64,000 nucleotides of DNA from CAYLYP01 sp964387795 (GTDB lineage: Bacteria; Bacteroidota; Bacteroidia; Bacteroidales; UBA7960). The notes below the pieces were generated by a model. That model was not told the origin of the DNA. It did no database searches and saw only the letters and a program-made list of their open reading frames with translations. Positions 17,051 through 25,229 of the stretch are shown piece after piece. Position 1 is the first letter of the stretch. The number at the start of each line of letters is the position of its first letter. The translations under genes were made by a program, and so were the position numbers. The stretch lies in NCBI GenBank assembly GCA_964387795.1, contig CAYLYP010000005.1, positions 25,876-89,875 on the forward strand, given 5' to 3'.

Positions 17051-17989
17051 ATGGAAAAGTATTCATACAAAAACAGGGACTTTTGGAAAAACTATATGGT
17101 TCATTGGTTTGGGGAAGATTTGATTGAGAAATGGGAAAAATATGCAGAGATAAAACAGATTGACTCAATAAACGGGAAAATAAACGTTGAAGTGTACAAG
17201 AATGCAGACCCAACAAAACCAACTATTGTTTTCTCTCATGGAATAGCCGGGTATGCCAGATTAGTATTACCTTTCATTATACCTCTTTATGAAAAGGGGT
17301 ATAATGTTATAGCCCCTGATTTAGATGGTTTTGGATATAACGAACGTAAAAAAGGGGATTTTACATTTGATATCCATCTCCATAACTTGAATGATACTAT
17401 TGAATATGCAAGGGCAAATTTCAAAGGTCCTGTTTATTTAGGTGGAGGAAGTATGGGAGGACCATTGGCTTATGCAACTGATGCCCGTTATAACTGTGCC
17501 GATGGTTTGATTTGTTGGTGCCTTTGGGATTTCTCAGACCCTGAGTTTATTAAAGATTCAAGTACTACCAAAGGCTTGACTTATTTCCTGATCCCACTGC
17601 TTAAGCTGATATCGGCCTTATTTGGCAAACTCACTATTAAAACAACCAGAGTGGTATCATATAATACATTAACTTCTGATCCTGAATTTAATTCTTTAAT
17701 CATGAAAGACCCTTTTTCTGGAAATACTGTTTCATTAAGGGGAGCATTAAGTTTAGTGACACATTCCAAACCTGATTTAAATCCTGAATGCTATGAAAAA
17801 CCTGTTTTAATTTGCCAGCCCGATGATGATGAAATGACACCCAGCTATCATACAAAAAAATTCTATGAAAGGATAAAATCTAAAAATAAAAAATATGTAG
17901 GTTTTCCGGGAGCGCATTTTCCTACCGACAAAGAATCTTATGTGAAATGGGGTTTAGTTGTTGATGATTTTATTAAAGGAGTTAAATAA
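17051..17989 (+). CDS. Alpha/beta hydrolase (lysophospholipase/esterase-like)
   Basis: The 312 residues show the complete alpha/beta-hydrolase layout: FSHGIAGYARL (oxyanion strand, about residue 58), VIAPDLDGFGYNE (about 88), nucleophile elbow GGGSMGGPLAYA (about 134), acid region QPDDDEMTP (about 257) and the histidine in FPGAHFPT (about 284). No signal peptide, so cytoplasmic. Substrate unknown. Close coupling to the DUF6064-like membrane protein suggests a shared role. Intact length and consistent codon use suggest a functional gene. Confidence 0.85.
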   Translation: MEKYSYKNRDFWKNYMVHWFGEDLIEKWEKYAEIKQIDSINGKINVEVYKNADPTKPTIVFSHGIAGYARLVLPFIIPLYEKGYNVIAPDLDGFGYNERKKGDFTFDIHLHNLNDTIEYARANFKGPVYLGGGSMGGPLAYATDARYNCADGLICWCLWDFSDPEFIKDSSTTKGLTYFLIPLLKLISALFGKLTIKTTRVVSYNTLTSDPEFNSLIMKDPFSGNTVSLRGALSLVTHSKPDLNPECYEKPVLICQPDDDEMTPSYHTKKFYERIKSKNKKYVGFPGAHFPTDKESYVKWGLVVDDFIKGVK

Positions 17990-18168
17990 TGAACAGGCGT
18001 TTGTTTTAATTGCCCTTTGTATTATTATATTTTACGCCTTTTCAATTTGATACTTTAGTGATTTATTAGCAGACTTATATTTTTTTTATTTCAATGAAAA
18101 TGCACCAAGTTAAAAGAATTATAATGCAATATTAATAAAATAAGATTAGGAGAATGATTTTAATTTGA

Positions 18169-18176
18169 TATATTTG
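18169..18176 (+). promoter_or_regulatory. -7 box TATATTTG upstream of the AAA/DUF4143 gene
   Basis: TAnnTTTG match. Transcription would begin near 18183, which rules out the in-frame TTG at 18179 and favours an ATG at 18215 or 18218. Confidence 0.55.
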
Positions 18177-18217
18177 CATTGAATAGATTCAGTGTTTTGA
18201 TCTTAATATTTAAAATG

Positions 18218-19675
18218 ATGTCAAAATTAAATACATTTTCTGAGGAACAGATTATTCAAAAAATACAGTTTGAAAATCCATGGTGGAAAAATGGCTGTAT
18301 CGATGAATACTATTCTTCAATGAAAAGACGGTTGTATTTTAATGTATTTAAACCATTGGTCATTGAAAATCCAGTTAAAAGGGCTGTAGTCCTAATGGGT
18401 CCCAGAAGGGTAGGGAAAACAGTGATTCTTTTTCATTTAGTTCAGGAATTAATTGATAAAGGATATAACCCGCAAAAAATATGTTACCTTTCTATTGAAA
18501 ACCCAATATATAATGGTATTGGCCTGGAAAAGTTGTTTGAATTATGTCGAAAGGCTACTGGCAATGATGACGAAAAAGACTATTATGTTATTTTTGATGA
18601 AATTCAATATTTGAGAGACTGGGAGATACATCTTAAATCATTGGTTGATTCCTACCATTATACAAAATTTATTGTTTCTGGTTCAGCTGCTGCCGCATTA
18701 AGATTGAAAAGCAATGAATCAGGGGCAGGCAGGTTTACTGATTTTATACTACCCCCATTAACATTTCATGAATATATCAACCTGAAAGGGCTTGATGGTT
18801 TAATAATATCCGATGTTAAGGAATGGAATGGAGTTGAAAAATCATTCTTTAGGACAGTAAATATTGATGAATTAAATGAACACTTTATTAATTATATCAA
18901 TTTTGGTGGTTATCCTGAAGTATCCCTTTCATCCTTAATTCAATCAAATCCGGGCAGATATATACGAAATGATATCATTGATAAAGTATTACTAAGAGAC
19001 TTGCCAAGTTTATATGGAATTCAGGATATACAGGAATTGAATGCTTTGTTCACAACAATTGCGTTTAACTCCGGGAATGAATTCACTTATGATAACTTAT
19101 CTGAGACATCAGGGGTATCGAAAAATACAATCAAGAGGTATATAGAATACCTTGAAGCTGCTTTCCTGATTAGGGTGGTTCATAGAATTGACATAAATGC
19201 CAAAAAGTTCAAGAGAGCTAATTTCTTTAAGATATTCTTAACGAATCCTTCTTTGAGAAGTGCTCTTTTTTCACCAATATCTGCAACAGATGATTTTATC
19301 GGCAATATGGTTGAGACTGCAATTTATTCTCAATGGAGCCATAATTCGGAATTCTTACCATATTATGCAAGGTGGAATAGTGGAGAGGTGGATATTGTCG
19401 GTTTAAATAATAAGCAGAAGCCATCATGGGCCGTTGAGATTAAATGGAGTAACAAGTATGTGAAAGACTTGAAGTTATTAAACAACCTCAAATCTTTTTG
19501 TTTGAAAAATGGGATAACACGCACATTAGTAACTTCAAAGAGTATAGAAGAAGTTAAAAGTGACAGTCAGGTTCAGTTTGATTTCACTCCTTCAAGTATT
19601 TATTGTTATACTGTTGGCAGAAATGCTGTTGAAAAAAAGATTTCTGATTCTATGTCAGACTTTGAAAACGAATAA
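18218..19675 (+). CDS. AAA ATPase with C-terminal DUF4143 domain
   Basis: Member of the AAA_14-DUF4143 family, abundant in Bacteroidota and archaea with unknown biochemical role. Starting at 18218 (ATG also at 18215) gives about 485 residues. Walker A is GPRRVGKTVIL, Walker B is YYVIFDEIQYL, sensor 1 is FIVSGSAAA, followed by the family motif LPPLTFHEYI. A winged helix region (TYDNLSETSGVSKNTIKRYI) leads into DUF4143, whose EVDIVG and WAVEIKWS pieces form a PD-(D/E)XK-like site. Preceded by a clear -7 box, so monocistronic. Confidence 0.9.
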   Translation: MSKLNTFSEEQIIQKIQFENPWWKNGCIDEYYSSMKRRLYFNVFKPLVIENPVKRAVVLMGPRRVGKTVILFHLVQELIDKGYNPQKICYLSIENPIYNGIGLEKLFELCRKATGNDDEKDYYVIFDEIQYLRDWEIHLKSLVDSYHYTKFIVSGSAAAALRLKSNESGAGRFTDFILPPLTFHEYINLKGLDGLIISDVKEWNGVEKSFFRTVNIDELNEHFINYINFGGYPEVSLSSLIQSNPGRYIRNDIIDKVLLRDLPSLYGIQDIQELNALFTTIAFNSGNEFTYDNLSETSGVSKNTIKRYIEYLEAAFLIRVVHRIDINAKKFKRANFFKIFLTNPSLRSALFSPISATDDFIGNMVETAIYSQWSHNSEFLPYYARWNSGEVDIVGLNNKQKPSWAVEIKWSNKYVKDLKLLNNLKSFCLKNGITRTLVTSKSIEEVKSDSQVQFDFTPSSIYCYTVGRNAVEKKISDSMSDFENE

Positions 19676-19716
19676 AATGATGCCTGGCACACAGGATATA
19701 ATAATGGACTGAATTA

Positions 19717-19782
19717 ATGAAACGAACATCTTTTCTAATTTAACATAAACTCCAATACAAGCAGCAAACATGTTCGTTTCAT
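19717..19782. repeat. Leader element, copy D (perfect inverted repeat form)
   Basis: Perfect 13-bp arms ATGAAACGAACAT (19717-19729) and ATGTTCGTTTCAT (19770-19782) around 40 nt that keep the family's AACATAAACTCC and AGCAAAC blocks. The CATCCG-to-ATG half is missing, and no gene starts at the expected distance. Confidence 0.65.
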
Positions 19783-20009
19783 TCTATTGATATTAACAAG
19801 GCTGCCATTTAGAAAACTTAAAAAAACATATCCTGCTTGCACATCCAATACTAAAAGGCTACATTTGTTAGCGAGTTAACAAGGCATGGGGAATTGCTGG
19901 GATTGTTGATTATGAAGCTTATGGGTATCGCATTAAAAATTTTTCTGCATCTCATTTGCAATGCGTTCTTCCAGATACCAATAATAAAGAATCACTCTAA
20001 ACTTCAGTC
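19783..20009. other. Region upstream of sdhC
   Basis: Presumed promoter region of the sdhCAB operon. No convincing TAnnTTTG box seen. Contains one ATACTAAAAGGC motif at 19851. Confidence 0.35.
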
Positions 20010-20678
20010 ATGGGCCGGATCATTAAAACATCCTTAAGTCAAAAATATGTCATGGCAGCAGCCGGACTTTTTTTAATCACTTTTTTGGTAGTTCATCTGG
20101 GTATTAATCTTTTAATGCTGGCGGGCGACCAGGGTCTTGCCTTTTCAAAGGCTGCCGGGTTCATGGGAAGCAATCCCTTTATTAAAGTCTTTGAATATGT
20201 TCTTTTTGGGGGCTTTGCAATACATATCCTGATTGGCTTGGTGCTTTTTTTCCAGAACAGGAGAGCCAGGCCTGTTAAATATGCCTATACAGCCAAAAGT
20301 AAAACCAGCCCTTTTTCCAAATACATGATCCATACAGGATGCATTATATTGGTGTTTTTGATCATTCATCTTTCAAACTTCTTCTTTGTTAAGCTTGGAC
20401 TGGTTTCTTTACCGGAAGAAGCTGCGCATAAGCATGATTTTTTTAATATGGCAATTGCGCTGTTTTCTAATCCATATTATTCTGCTGTTTACCTTATATC
20501 GTTTGTATTCCTTGGCTTTCATCTGTACCATGCTTTTCAGTCTGCTTTTCAGTCATTAGGGCTGAACCATAACCGATATACCCCTTTTGTTAAAGCTGTT
20601 GGGCTTGTTTATTCAATAGCTGTCTGTGGTGGGTTTTCGCTCATTCCCTTATATTTTCTTTTTTTCTACCAGGCATAA
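20010..20678 (+). CDS. sdhC: Succinate dehydrogenase/fumarate reductase cytochrome b subunit
   Basis: Membrane anchor and haem b/quinone-binding subunit of complex II, of the single-anchor Bacteroidota type (b558 family). The 222 residues contain five membrane helices, near 18-38, 66-86, 110-128, 150-172 and 196-216. Histidines inside helices, at VVHLGINL, GFAIHILIG, IIHLSNF and GFHLYHAFQ, are the expected haem ligands. It is first of three genes: 18 bp separate it from sdhA and 16 bp separate sdhA from sdhB. Such enzymes often work as fumarate reductase in fermentative Bacteroidota. Direction cannot be decided from sequence. Confidence 0.93.
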   Translation: MGRIIKTSLSQKYVMAAAGLFLITFLVVHLGINLLMLAGDQGLAFSKAAGFMGSNPFIKVFEYVLFGGFAIHILIGLVLFFQNRRARPVKYAYTAKSKTSPFSKYMIHTGCIILVFLIIHLSNFFFVKLGLVSLPEEAAHKHDFFNMAIALFSNPYYSAVYLISFVFLGFHLYHAFQSAFQSLGLNHNRYTPFVKAVGLVYSIAVCGGFSLIPLYFLFFYQA

Positions 20679-20696
20679 CCAAAAAACATTGCTTCT

Positions 20697-22616
20697 ATGA
20701 CCAAATTAAATTCCCGGATCCCCGAAGGCCCTTTATCTGAGAAATGGGCAAGTTGTAAGGCAGGAATGCGCCTTGTTAGCCCGGCAAACAAAAAGAAGCT
20801 CGACATTATTGTTGTAGGAACAGGACTTGCAGGCGCATCTGCTGCCAGCACCTTAGGCGAACTGGGTTATAACGTGAAAGTCTTTTGCTTTCAGGATTCC
20901 CCCAGAAGGGCGCATTCTGTGGCTGCTCAGGGAGGCATAAATGCTGCAAAAAATTATAAAAACGATGGGGATAGTGTCTATCGTTTGTTTTTAGATATGA
21001 TAAAAGGGGGCGATTACCGTGCCCGTGAAGCAAATGTTTACAGGGCAGCAGAGGTGTCACCGCTTGTTATCGACCATTATACTGCTCTGGGTGTGCCTTT
21101 TGCCCGTGATTACGGTGGCTTAATGGAAACCCGGTCTTTTGGCGGGGTACAGGTGTCAAGGACTTTTTATGCCAAAGGCCAGACAGGGCAGCAATGCCTT
21201 TTGGGTGCATACTCATCCCTGAGCCGGCAGGTAGCACTGGGCACTGTTAAAATGTTTCCCCGCCGCGATATGCTCGACCTGGTTGTTATTGATGGCAAGG
21301 CCAGGGGCATTATTACCCGCAACCTTATTAGTGGTGAAATAGAAAGACATGCTGCACATGCTGTGGTGCTTGCTACCGGAGGCTATGGAACAGTTTATTA
21401 TTTATCTACCCTTGCCCTTGGCAGCAATGCTTCTGCTGCATGGAGTGCCTATAAAAAGGGGGCATTATTTGCCAATCCAAGTTTTATCCAGATCCATCCC
21501 ACAAGTATCCCCGTATTAAATGATTATCAGGCCAAACTCACACTGATGTCTGAATCATTGCGTAATGATGGCAGGGTTTGGGTGCCAAAAAAAGCAAAAG
21601 ACCCACGCCATCCAAATCAGATACCAGAGGATGAAAGGGATTATTATCTCGAAAGAAGATACCCTGCTTTTGGAAACCTTGTTCCCAGGGACGTGGCATC
21701 CAGGGCTGCTAAAGAAAGATGTGATGCAGGATATGGTGTAGGACCAACAGGACTGGCTGTTTACCTTGATTTCAGGGATGCCATTCAAAAACAGGGTAAG
21801 AAAGCCATTGAAGATAAATATGGCAACCTGTTCGAAATGTATGAAAAGATTACAAGCATTGACCCATATAAACAACCTATGCAGATTTATCCTGCCGGGC
21901 ATTATACAATGGGTGGCCTTTGGGTCGATTATCATCTGATGACCACCATTCCCGGTTTGTTTGCAATTGGTGAATCCAACTTCTCTGACCATGGCGCAAA
22001 CCGTCTTGGGGCTGCTTCTTTAATGCAGTGCTCCGGGGATGGTTATTTTATCCTTCCGTACACAATCAGCGATTATCTGGCTGATGAGATAAAAACACCC
22101 CGGATTAACGATCAAACCACTGAGTTTAGTGAAGCTGAAAAAGGTGTTAAGGAAAAGATTGCAAAACTCCTTGCAATAAAAGGCAAACAATCTGCTACCT
22201 CCTTTCATAAGCGTCTTGGTAAAATCCTATGGGATTACTGTGGAATGGTTAGGAACGAGGAAGGATTGAAGAAAGCACTTGTCCTTATTGATGAACTAGA
22301 AGGCGAATTCTGGTCTGATTTGTGCATCCCTGGCTCTAATGAAGAACTGAACCAGGAAATTGAAAAAGCATTAAGGCTTGCTGATTTCTTTGAAGTCGGG
22401 AAGCTTTTATGTATGGATGCTTTAAACAGAAAAGAATCATGTGGCGCTCACTTCAGGGAAGAAAGCCAAACTGAGAATGGTGAAGCCAAACGTGACGATG
22501 CAAACTTCAGTTATGTGGCTGCATGGGAATATCAGGGCAAAGACAAAAACCCTGTTTTACATAAAGAGCCATTACATTTTGAATTTGTTGAGTTAAAAGA
22601 ACGCAGCTATAAATAA
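20697..22616 (+). CDS. sdhA: Succinate dehydrogenase/fumarate reductase flavoprotein subunit
   Basis: Catalytic FAD subunit interconverting succinate and fumarate, on the cytoplasmic face of the membrane. The 639 residues are typical of the Bacteroidota/epsilon-type flavoprotein. The ADP-binding motif is IIVVGTGLAGASAAS near residue 40. The covalent FAD histidine is in RRAHSVAAQGG near residue 73. Further landmarks are FGGVQVSRTF, FIQIHPTSIP, the active-site arginine region LVPRDVASRA, and NRLGAASLMQC. The C-terminal helical part ends with the usual Tyr/Lys-rich tail. Middle gene of the sdhCAB operon. Confidence 0.96.
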   Translation: MTKLNSRIPEGPLSEKWASCKAGMRLVSPANKKKLDIIVVGTGLAGASAASTLGELGYNVKVFCFQDSPRRAHSVAAQGGINAAKNYKNDGDSVYRLFLDMIKGGDYRAREANVYRAAEVSPLVIDHYTALGVPFARDYGGLMETRSFGGVQVSRTFYAKGQTGQQCLLGAYSSLSRQVALGTVKMFPRRDMLDLVVIDGKARGIITRNLISGEIERHAAHAVVLATGGYGTVYYLSTLALGSNASAAWSAYKKGALFANPSFIQIHPTSIPVLNDYQAKLTLMSESLRNDGRVWVPKKAKDPRHPNQIPEDERDYYLERRYPAFGNLVPRDVASRAAKERCDAGYGVGPTGLAVYLDFRDAIQKQGKKAIEDKYGNLFEMYEKITSIDPYKQPMQIYPAGHYTMGGLWVDYHLMTTIPGLFAIGESNFSDHGANRLGAASLMQCSGDGYFILPYTISDYLADEIKTPRINDQTTEFSEAEKGVKEKIAKLLAIKGKQSATSFHKRLGKILWDYCGMVRNEEGLKKALVLIDELEGEFWSDLCIPGSNEELNQEIEKALRLADFFEVGKLLCMDALNRKESCGAHFREESQTENGEAKRDDANFSYVAAWEYQGKDKNPVLHKEPLHFEFVELKERSYK

Positions 22617-22632
22617 AAATACCTCTGTTAAA

Positions 22633-23388
22633 ATGAAGTTGAAGCTAAAAATCTGGAGACAAAAAAGCCAACATGATAAGGGAGGTTTTGAAACTCACCT
22701 GATGGATCATGTTTCACCCGAAATGTCATTTCTGGAAATGCTTGATGCATTAAACCAAAAACTCATTGAAGAGGGAAAATCCCCTGTTGCCTTTGAGCAT
22801 GACTGCCGTGAAGGAATTTGTGGAAGTTGCGGGCTTTATATCAATGGCAGGCCTCATGGACCAAATCAGAAAACTACTACCTGCGAATTGCACATGAGGG
22901 CTTTTAAGGATGGCCAGACAATCTATATCGAACCCTGGCGCTCAGCAGCATTTCCTATTATCAAAGATCTTGTTGTTGACCGTTCGCCACTTGATGAAAT
23001 TATTAAAGCCGGTGGTTTTATCAATGTTACAACCGGAGGGGCACAGGATGCCAATACCCTTCCTATCTCTAAGGTAATCGCCGATAAAGCTTTTGATGCT
23101 GCCGCATGTATTGGTTGTGGTGCTTGCGTAGCTGCTTGTAAAAACTCTTCTGCAATGCTTTTTGTTGCTGCTAAAGTGTCTCAGTTGGCGATGCTGCCAC
23201 AGGGAAAACCTGAAGCAAATGAAAGAGTGCAACAAATGGTTGCAAAGATGGATGAATTGGGCTTTGGCAACTGTTCTAATACCTACGCATGTGAGTTTGA
23301 CTGTCCCAAAGGTATTTCTGTTGAATATATCGCAAAAATGAACAGGGAGTTCTTTTCAGCGATAGTCCTAAAACCTAAATCAAAATAA
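22633..23388 (+). CDS. sdhB: Succinate dehydrogenase/fumarate reductase iron-sulfur subunit
   Basis: Electron-transfer subunit linking the flavin to the membrane quinone site. The 251 residues show the [2Fe-2S] ligands in CREGICGSCG with the fourth Cys in TTTCELHM. The ferredoxin-like part has CIGCGACVAACKN for the [4Fe-4S] cluster and CEFDCPKGIS for the other cluster ligands. Last gene of the operon. No strong terminator was seen between it and the ArsR-type gene 170 bp downstream. Confidence 0.96.
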   Translation: MKLKLKIWRQKSQHDKGGFETHLMDHVSPEMSFLEMLDALNQKLIEEGKSPVAFEHDCREGICGSCGLYINGRPHGPNQKTTTCELHMRAFKDGQTIYIEPWRSAAFPIIKDLVVDRSPLDEIIKAGGFINVTTGGAQDANTLPISKVIADKAFDAAACIGCGACVAACKNSSAMLFVAAKVSQLAMLPQGKPEANERVQQMVAKMDELGFGNCSNTYACEFDCPKGISVEYIAKMNREFFSAIVLKPKSK

Positions 23389-23558
23389 CATAGTTTAGCT
23401 CTTTTTATAAAAAAAACATTTAAATAAGTTACTGTATCTAAGTGTTTTGCTTTTTTATTTAGTGATAATGCAAAAAATAATCGCACTTTTATTGCTTTTA
23501 TTGTTGTTAGATATGTTTTTTTTTATATTTTAGCTCTTTGTAAAAAAATTTAAAAATT

Positions 23559-23858
23559 ATGGGGAATCAAAAACTTGACGTTAGAAAACTGGAAGAAGCC
23601 GCCAGTAAACTTAGAGCAATCGCTCACCCAATGAGAATAGCTATTATTGGGTTATTAGAAGATTCAGAACGAATGAATGTTACTCAAATCTACGAAAGGC
23701 TTAAAATTGAGCAGGCCGCAGCCTCTCATCATTTAAATATTCTTAAAAACAAAGGTGTACTCGCCTCAAAGAGACAGGGGAAGAATACATTTTATTTTTT
23801 GAAAAATGAGGCACTTTCTCAGATTATTGATTGTATTAACAAATGCGGGAACAATTAA
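23559..23858 (+). CDS. ArsR-family winged-helix transcriptional regulator
   Basis: The 99 residues form a compact winged helix: LRAIAHPMRIAIIGLL (helix 1-2), MNVTQIYERLKIEQAAASHH (helix-turn-helix, recognition helix about residues 53-66), then wing ASKRQGKNTFYF. The usual metal-site ELCVCD-type motif in helix 3 is not present: no cysteine occurs before CINKCG at the very C-terminus. The effector may therefore be something other than As/Sb, or the C-terminal Cys pair may act as a sensor. It stands alone after sdhB and is closed by its own terminator. Target genes unknown. Confidence 0.85.
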   Translation: MGNQKLDVRKLEEAASKLRAIAHPMRIAIIGLLEDSERMNVTQIYERLKIEQAAASHHLNILKNKGVLASKRQGKNTFYFLKNEALSQIIDCINKCGNN

Positions 23859-23896
23859 TCTTTGGGAATGGTTAATTAAAAAATCTTTTGAATTTT

Positions 23897-23930
23897 AAGG
23901 CGCTTTCTTTTGAGGGCGCCTTTTTTATTT
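23897..23930 (+). terminator. Rho-independent terminator after the ArsR gene
   Basis: Stem AAGGCGC / GCGCCTT (23897-23903 and 23916-23922) followed by TTTTATTTT. Also lies at the 3' end of the opposing outer-membrane gene. Confidence 0.85.
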
Positions 23931-24529
23931 TACATCCCTATGTCTATTCCAAACCTGAACAATGGATTTTGATAATATACCTTGCTATCTGTGTTAAAAT
24001 TATACAACAGCATCAGGTTCAGATATGCTTTCCCTCCCAGATGCAGCCTTACCCCGCCTCCGGCAAAATAATTCTGTTCCCAAAACCTGTTCGTTTCTAT
24101 GTTTGTTTGTGAAAACCTTGCTGACCCCAGGCTCAATGCCTCGTATTCTATATGCGCAAATATTTGTTTGTATATGGTGTGCCTTGCAAAGAGGCTTCCC
24201 CCAAATATATCTGATGATCCACTGAAATACTTGTTGTTATAATATTGGTAGGTGCCGGTCAACCCAACATCCATCTTATTGGTAAGCTTGAAACCCACCA
24301 TTGGGGAGACATTAATAACTGTTATCGAGCCAAATTGCATTCCCAGGCTGCCCCCAAAAAAGATTCGCTCTTTTATACTTAATGGCTTCGGCTTTTCTTC
24401 CTTCTGACCTTCTTCTTCCTGACAAAGGGCTGAAGCGGGATTGATTAAGATTAATAAGATGACAAAAGCCAAAAAAATTGCTTTCCTCAGAATTATAAGT
24501 AAGCTGGTTGAAGTATTCTTGTTTCTCAT
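23930..24529 (-). CDS. Outer-membrane beta-barrel protein, family unknown
   Basis: The open frame extends to 24598, but the ATG at 24529 is preferred because it places a signal peptide first (KAIFLAFVILLILINPASAL, cleaved near CQEE). About 200 residues remain, with alternating hydrophobic strands such as GFKLTNKMDVGLTGTYQYY and GGVRLHLGGKAYLNLMLLYN, ending LFRFGIDIGM with a hydrophobic C-terminus as in barrels. A Glu/Lys-rich linker follows the signal peptide. It lies 71 bp downstream of the deacetylase gene on the same strand. Confidence 0.65.
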   Translation of the reverse strand: MRNKNTSTSLLIILRKAIFLAFVILLILINPASALCQEEEGQKEEKPKPLSIKERIFFGGSLGMQFGSITVINVSPMVGFKLTNKMDVGLTGTYQYYNNKYFSGSSDIFGGSLFARHTIYKQIFAHIEYEALSLGSARFSQTNIETNRFWEQNYFAGGGVRLHLGGKAYLNLMLLYNFNTDSKVYYQNPLFRFGIDIGM

Positions 24530-24600
24530 TTTTATAATCTGATTGATTTCCTTTTGATTAATGCAATTTCTGTTAGGTTTGATTTCTTCAACGGCCAAAA

Positions 24601-25227
24601 TTAATGATTATTGCCTGGAAGGCAAAAAGTATAACCCTGATCCTTCAAATAAGCTATTGATAAAGGTAATGACTTTAAACAATTGCCTGACGCTTTTTCT
24701 GAGTCGTGAAAAACAATTACGTCTCCGGGAGAAGCGTTTTTTTTTACATTTTCAAAACACTGGTCGGGGCTTATTTCCTTATCATAGTCGCGGGTAAGTA
24801 AGCTCCAGCAAATGATTTTATACTCTTTGGAAAGCTTAATCATCTGACTGGGCTTTATCTTTCCATAAGGGGGCCTGAATAATTTACTTTTTATTAGTTG
24901 GGATGCCTTTTTTACATCCTCAAAATATGCTTTATTGTCTGTTTTCCAACCTTTCAGGTGACTAAAGGTGTGATTGCCCACTGCATGTCCTTCATCAAGT
25001 ATCCTTTGAAAAATCTCTGGGTTTTGCAAAACATTTTTTCCCAAGACAAAAAATGTGGCTTTTATCTTGTGCAATGCCAATATGTCGAGTATCAATGGTG
25101 TCACTTCTTTGGTGGGGCCATCATCAAATGTCAGGTAAACAACTTTCCCTTTGGATGGCATGCGCCAACTAATCCATCCGGATGTTAACTGTGAGACTAA
25201 AAATGGCTTTTTGACAAGTGCTTTCAT
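24601..25227 (-). CDS. Polysaccharide deacetylase (NodB homology domain)
   Basis: Carbohydrate esterase family 4 enzyme removing N- or O-acetyl groups from a glycan such as peptidoglycan or chitooligosaccharide. The 208 residues show the NodB motifs in order: LTFDDGPT (catalytic Asp and metal Asp, about residue 35), HTFSH (metal His pair, about 91), RPPYGK (about 118), WSLLTRDYD (about 140) and VIVFHDS (about 172). No clear signal peptide, so cytoplasmic or anchored by other means. It begins 2 bp after the amidohydrolase stop, so the two genes are co-transcribed. Confidence 0.9.
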   Translation of the reverse strand: MKALVKKPFLVSQLTSGWISWRMPSKGKVVYLTFDDGPTKEVTPLILDILALHKIKATFFVLGKNVLQNPEIFQRILDEGHAVGNHTFSHLKGWKTDNKAYFEDVKKASQLIKSKLFRPPYGKIKPSQMIKLSKEYKIICWSLLTRDYDKEISPDQCFENVKKNASPGDVIVFHDSEKASGNCLKSLPLSIAYLKDQGYTFCLPGNNH

Positions 25228-25229
25228 GA

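Noticed and set aside
7000..20000. Chromosomal integron cassette array (many small plus-strand genes with repeats between)
   Set aside because: No integrase and no attC-type site following each gene; the leader element precedes genes and is missing from most.
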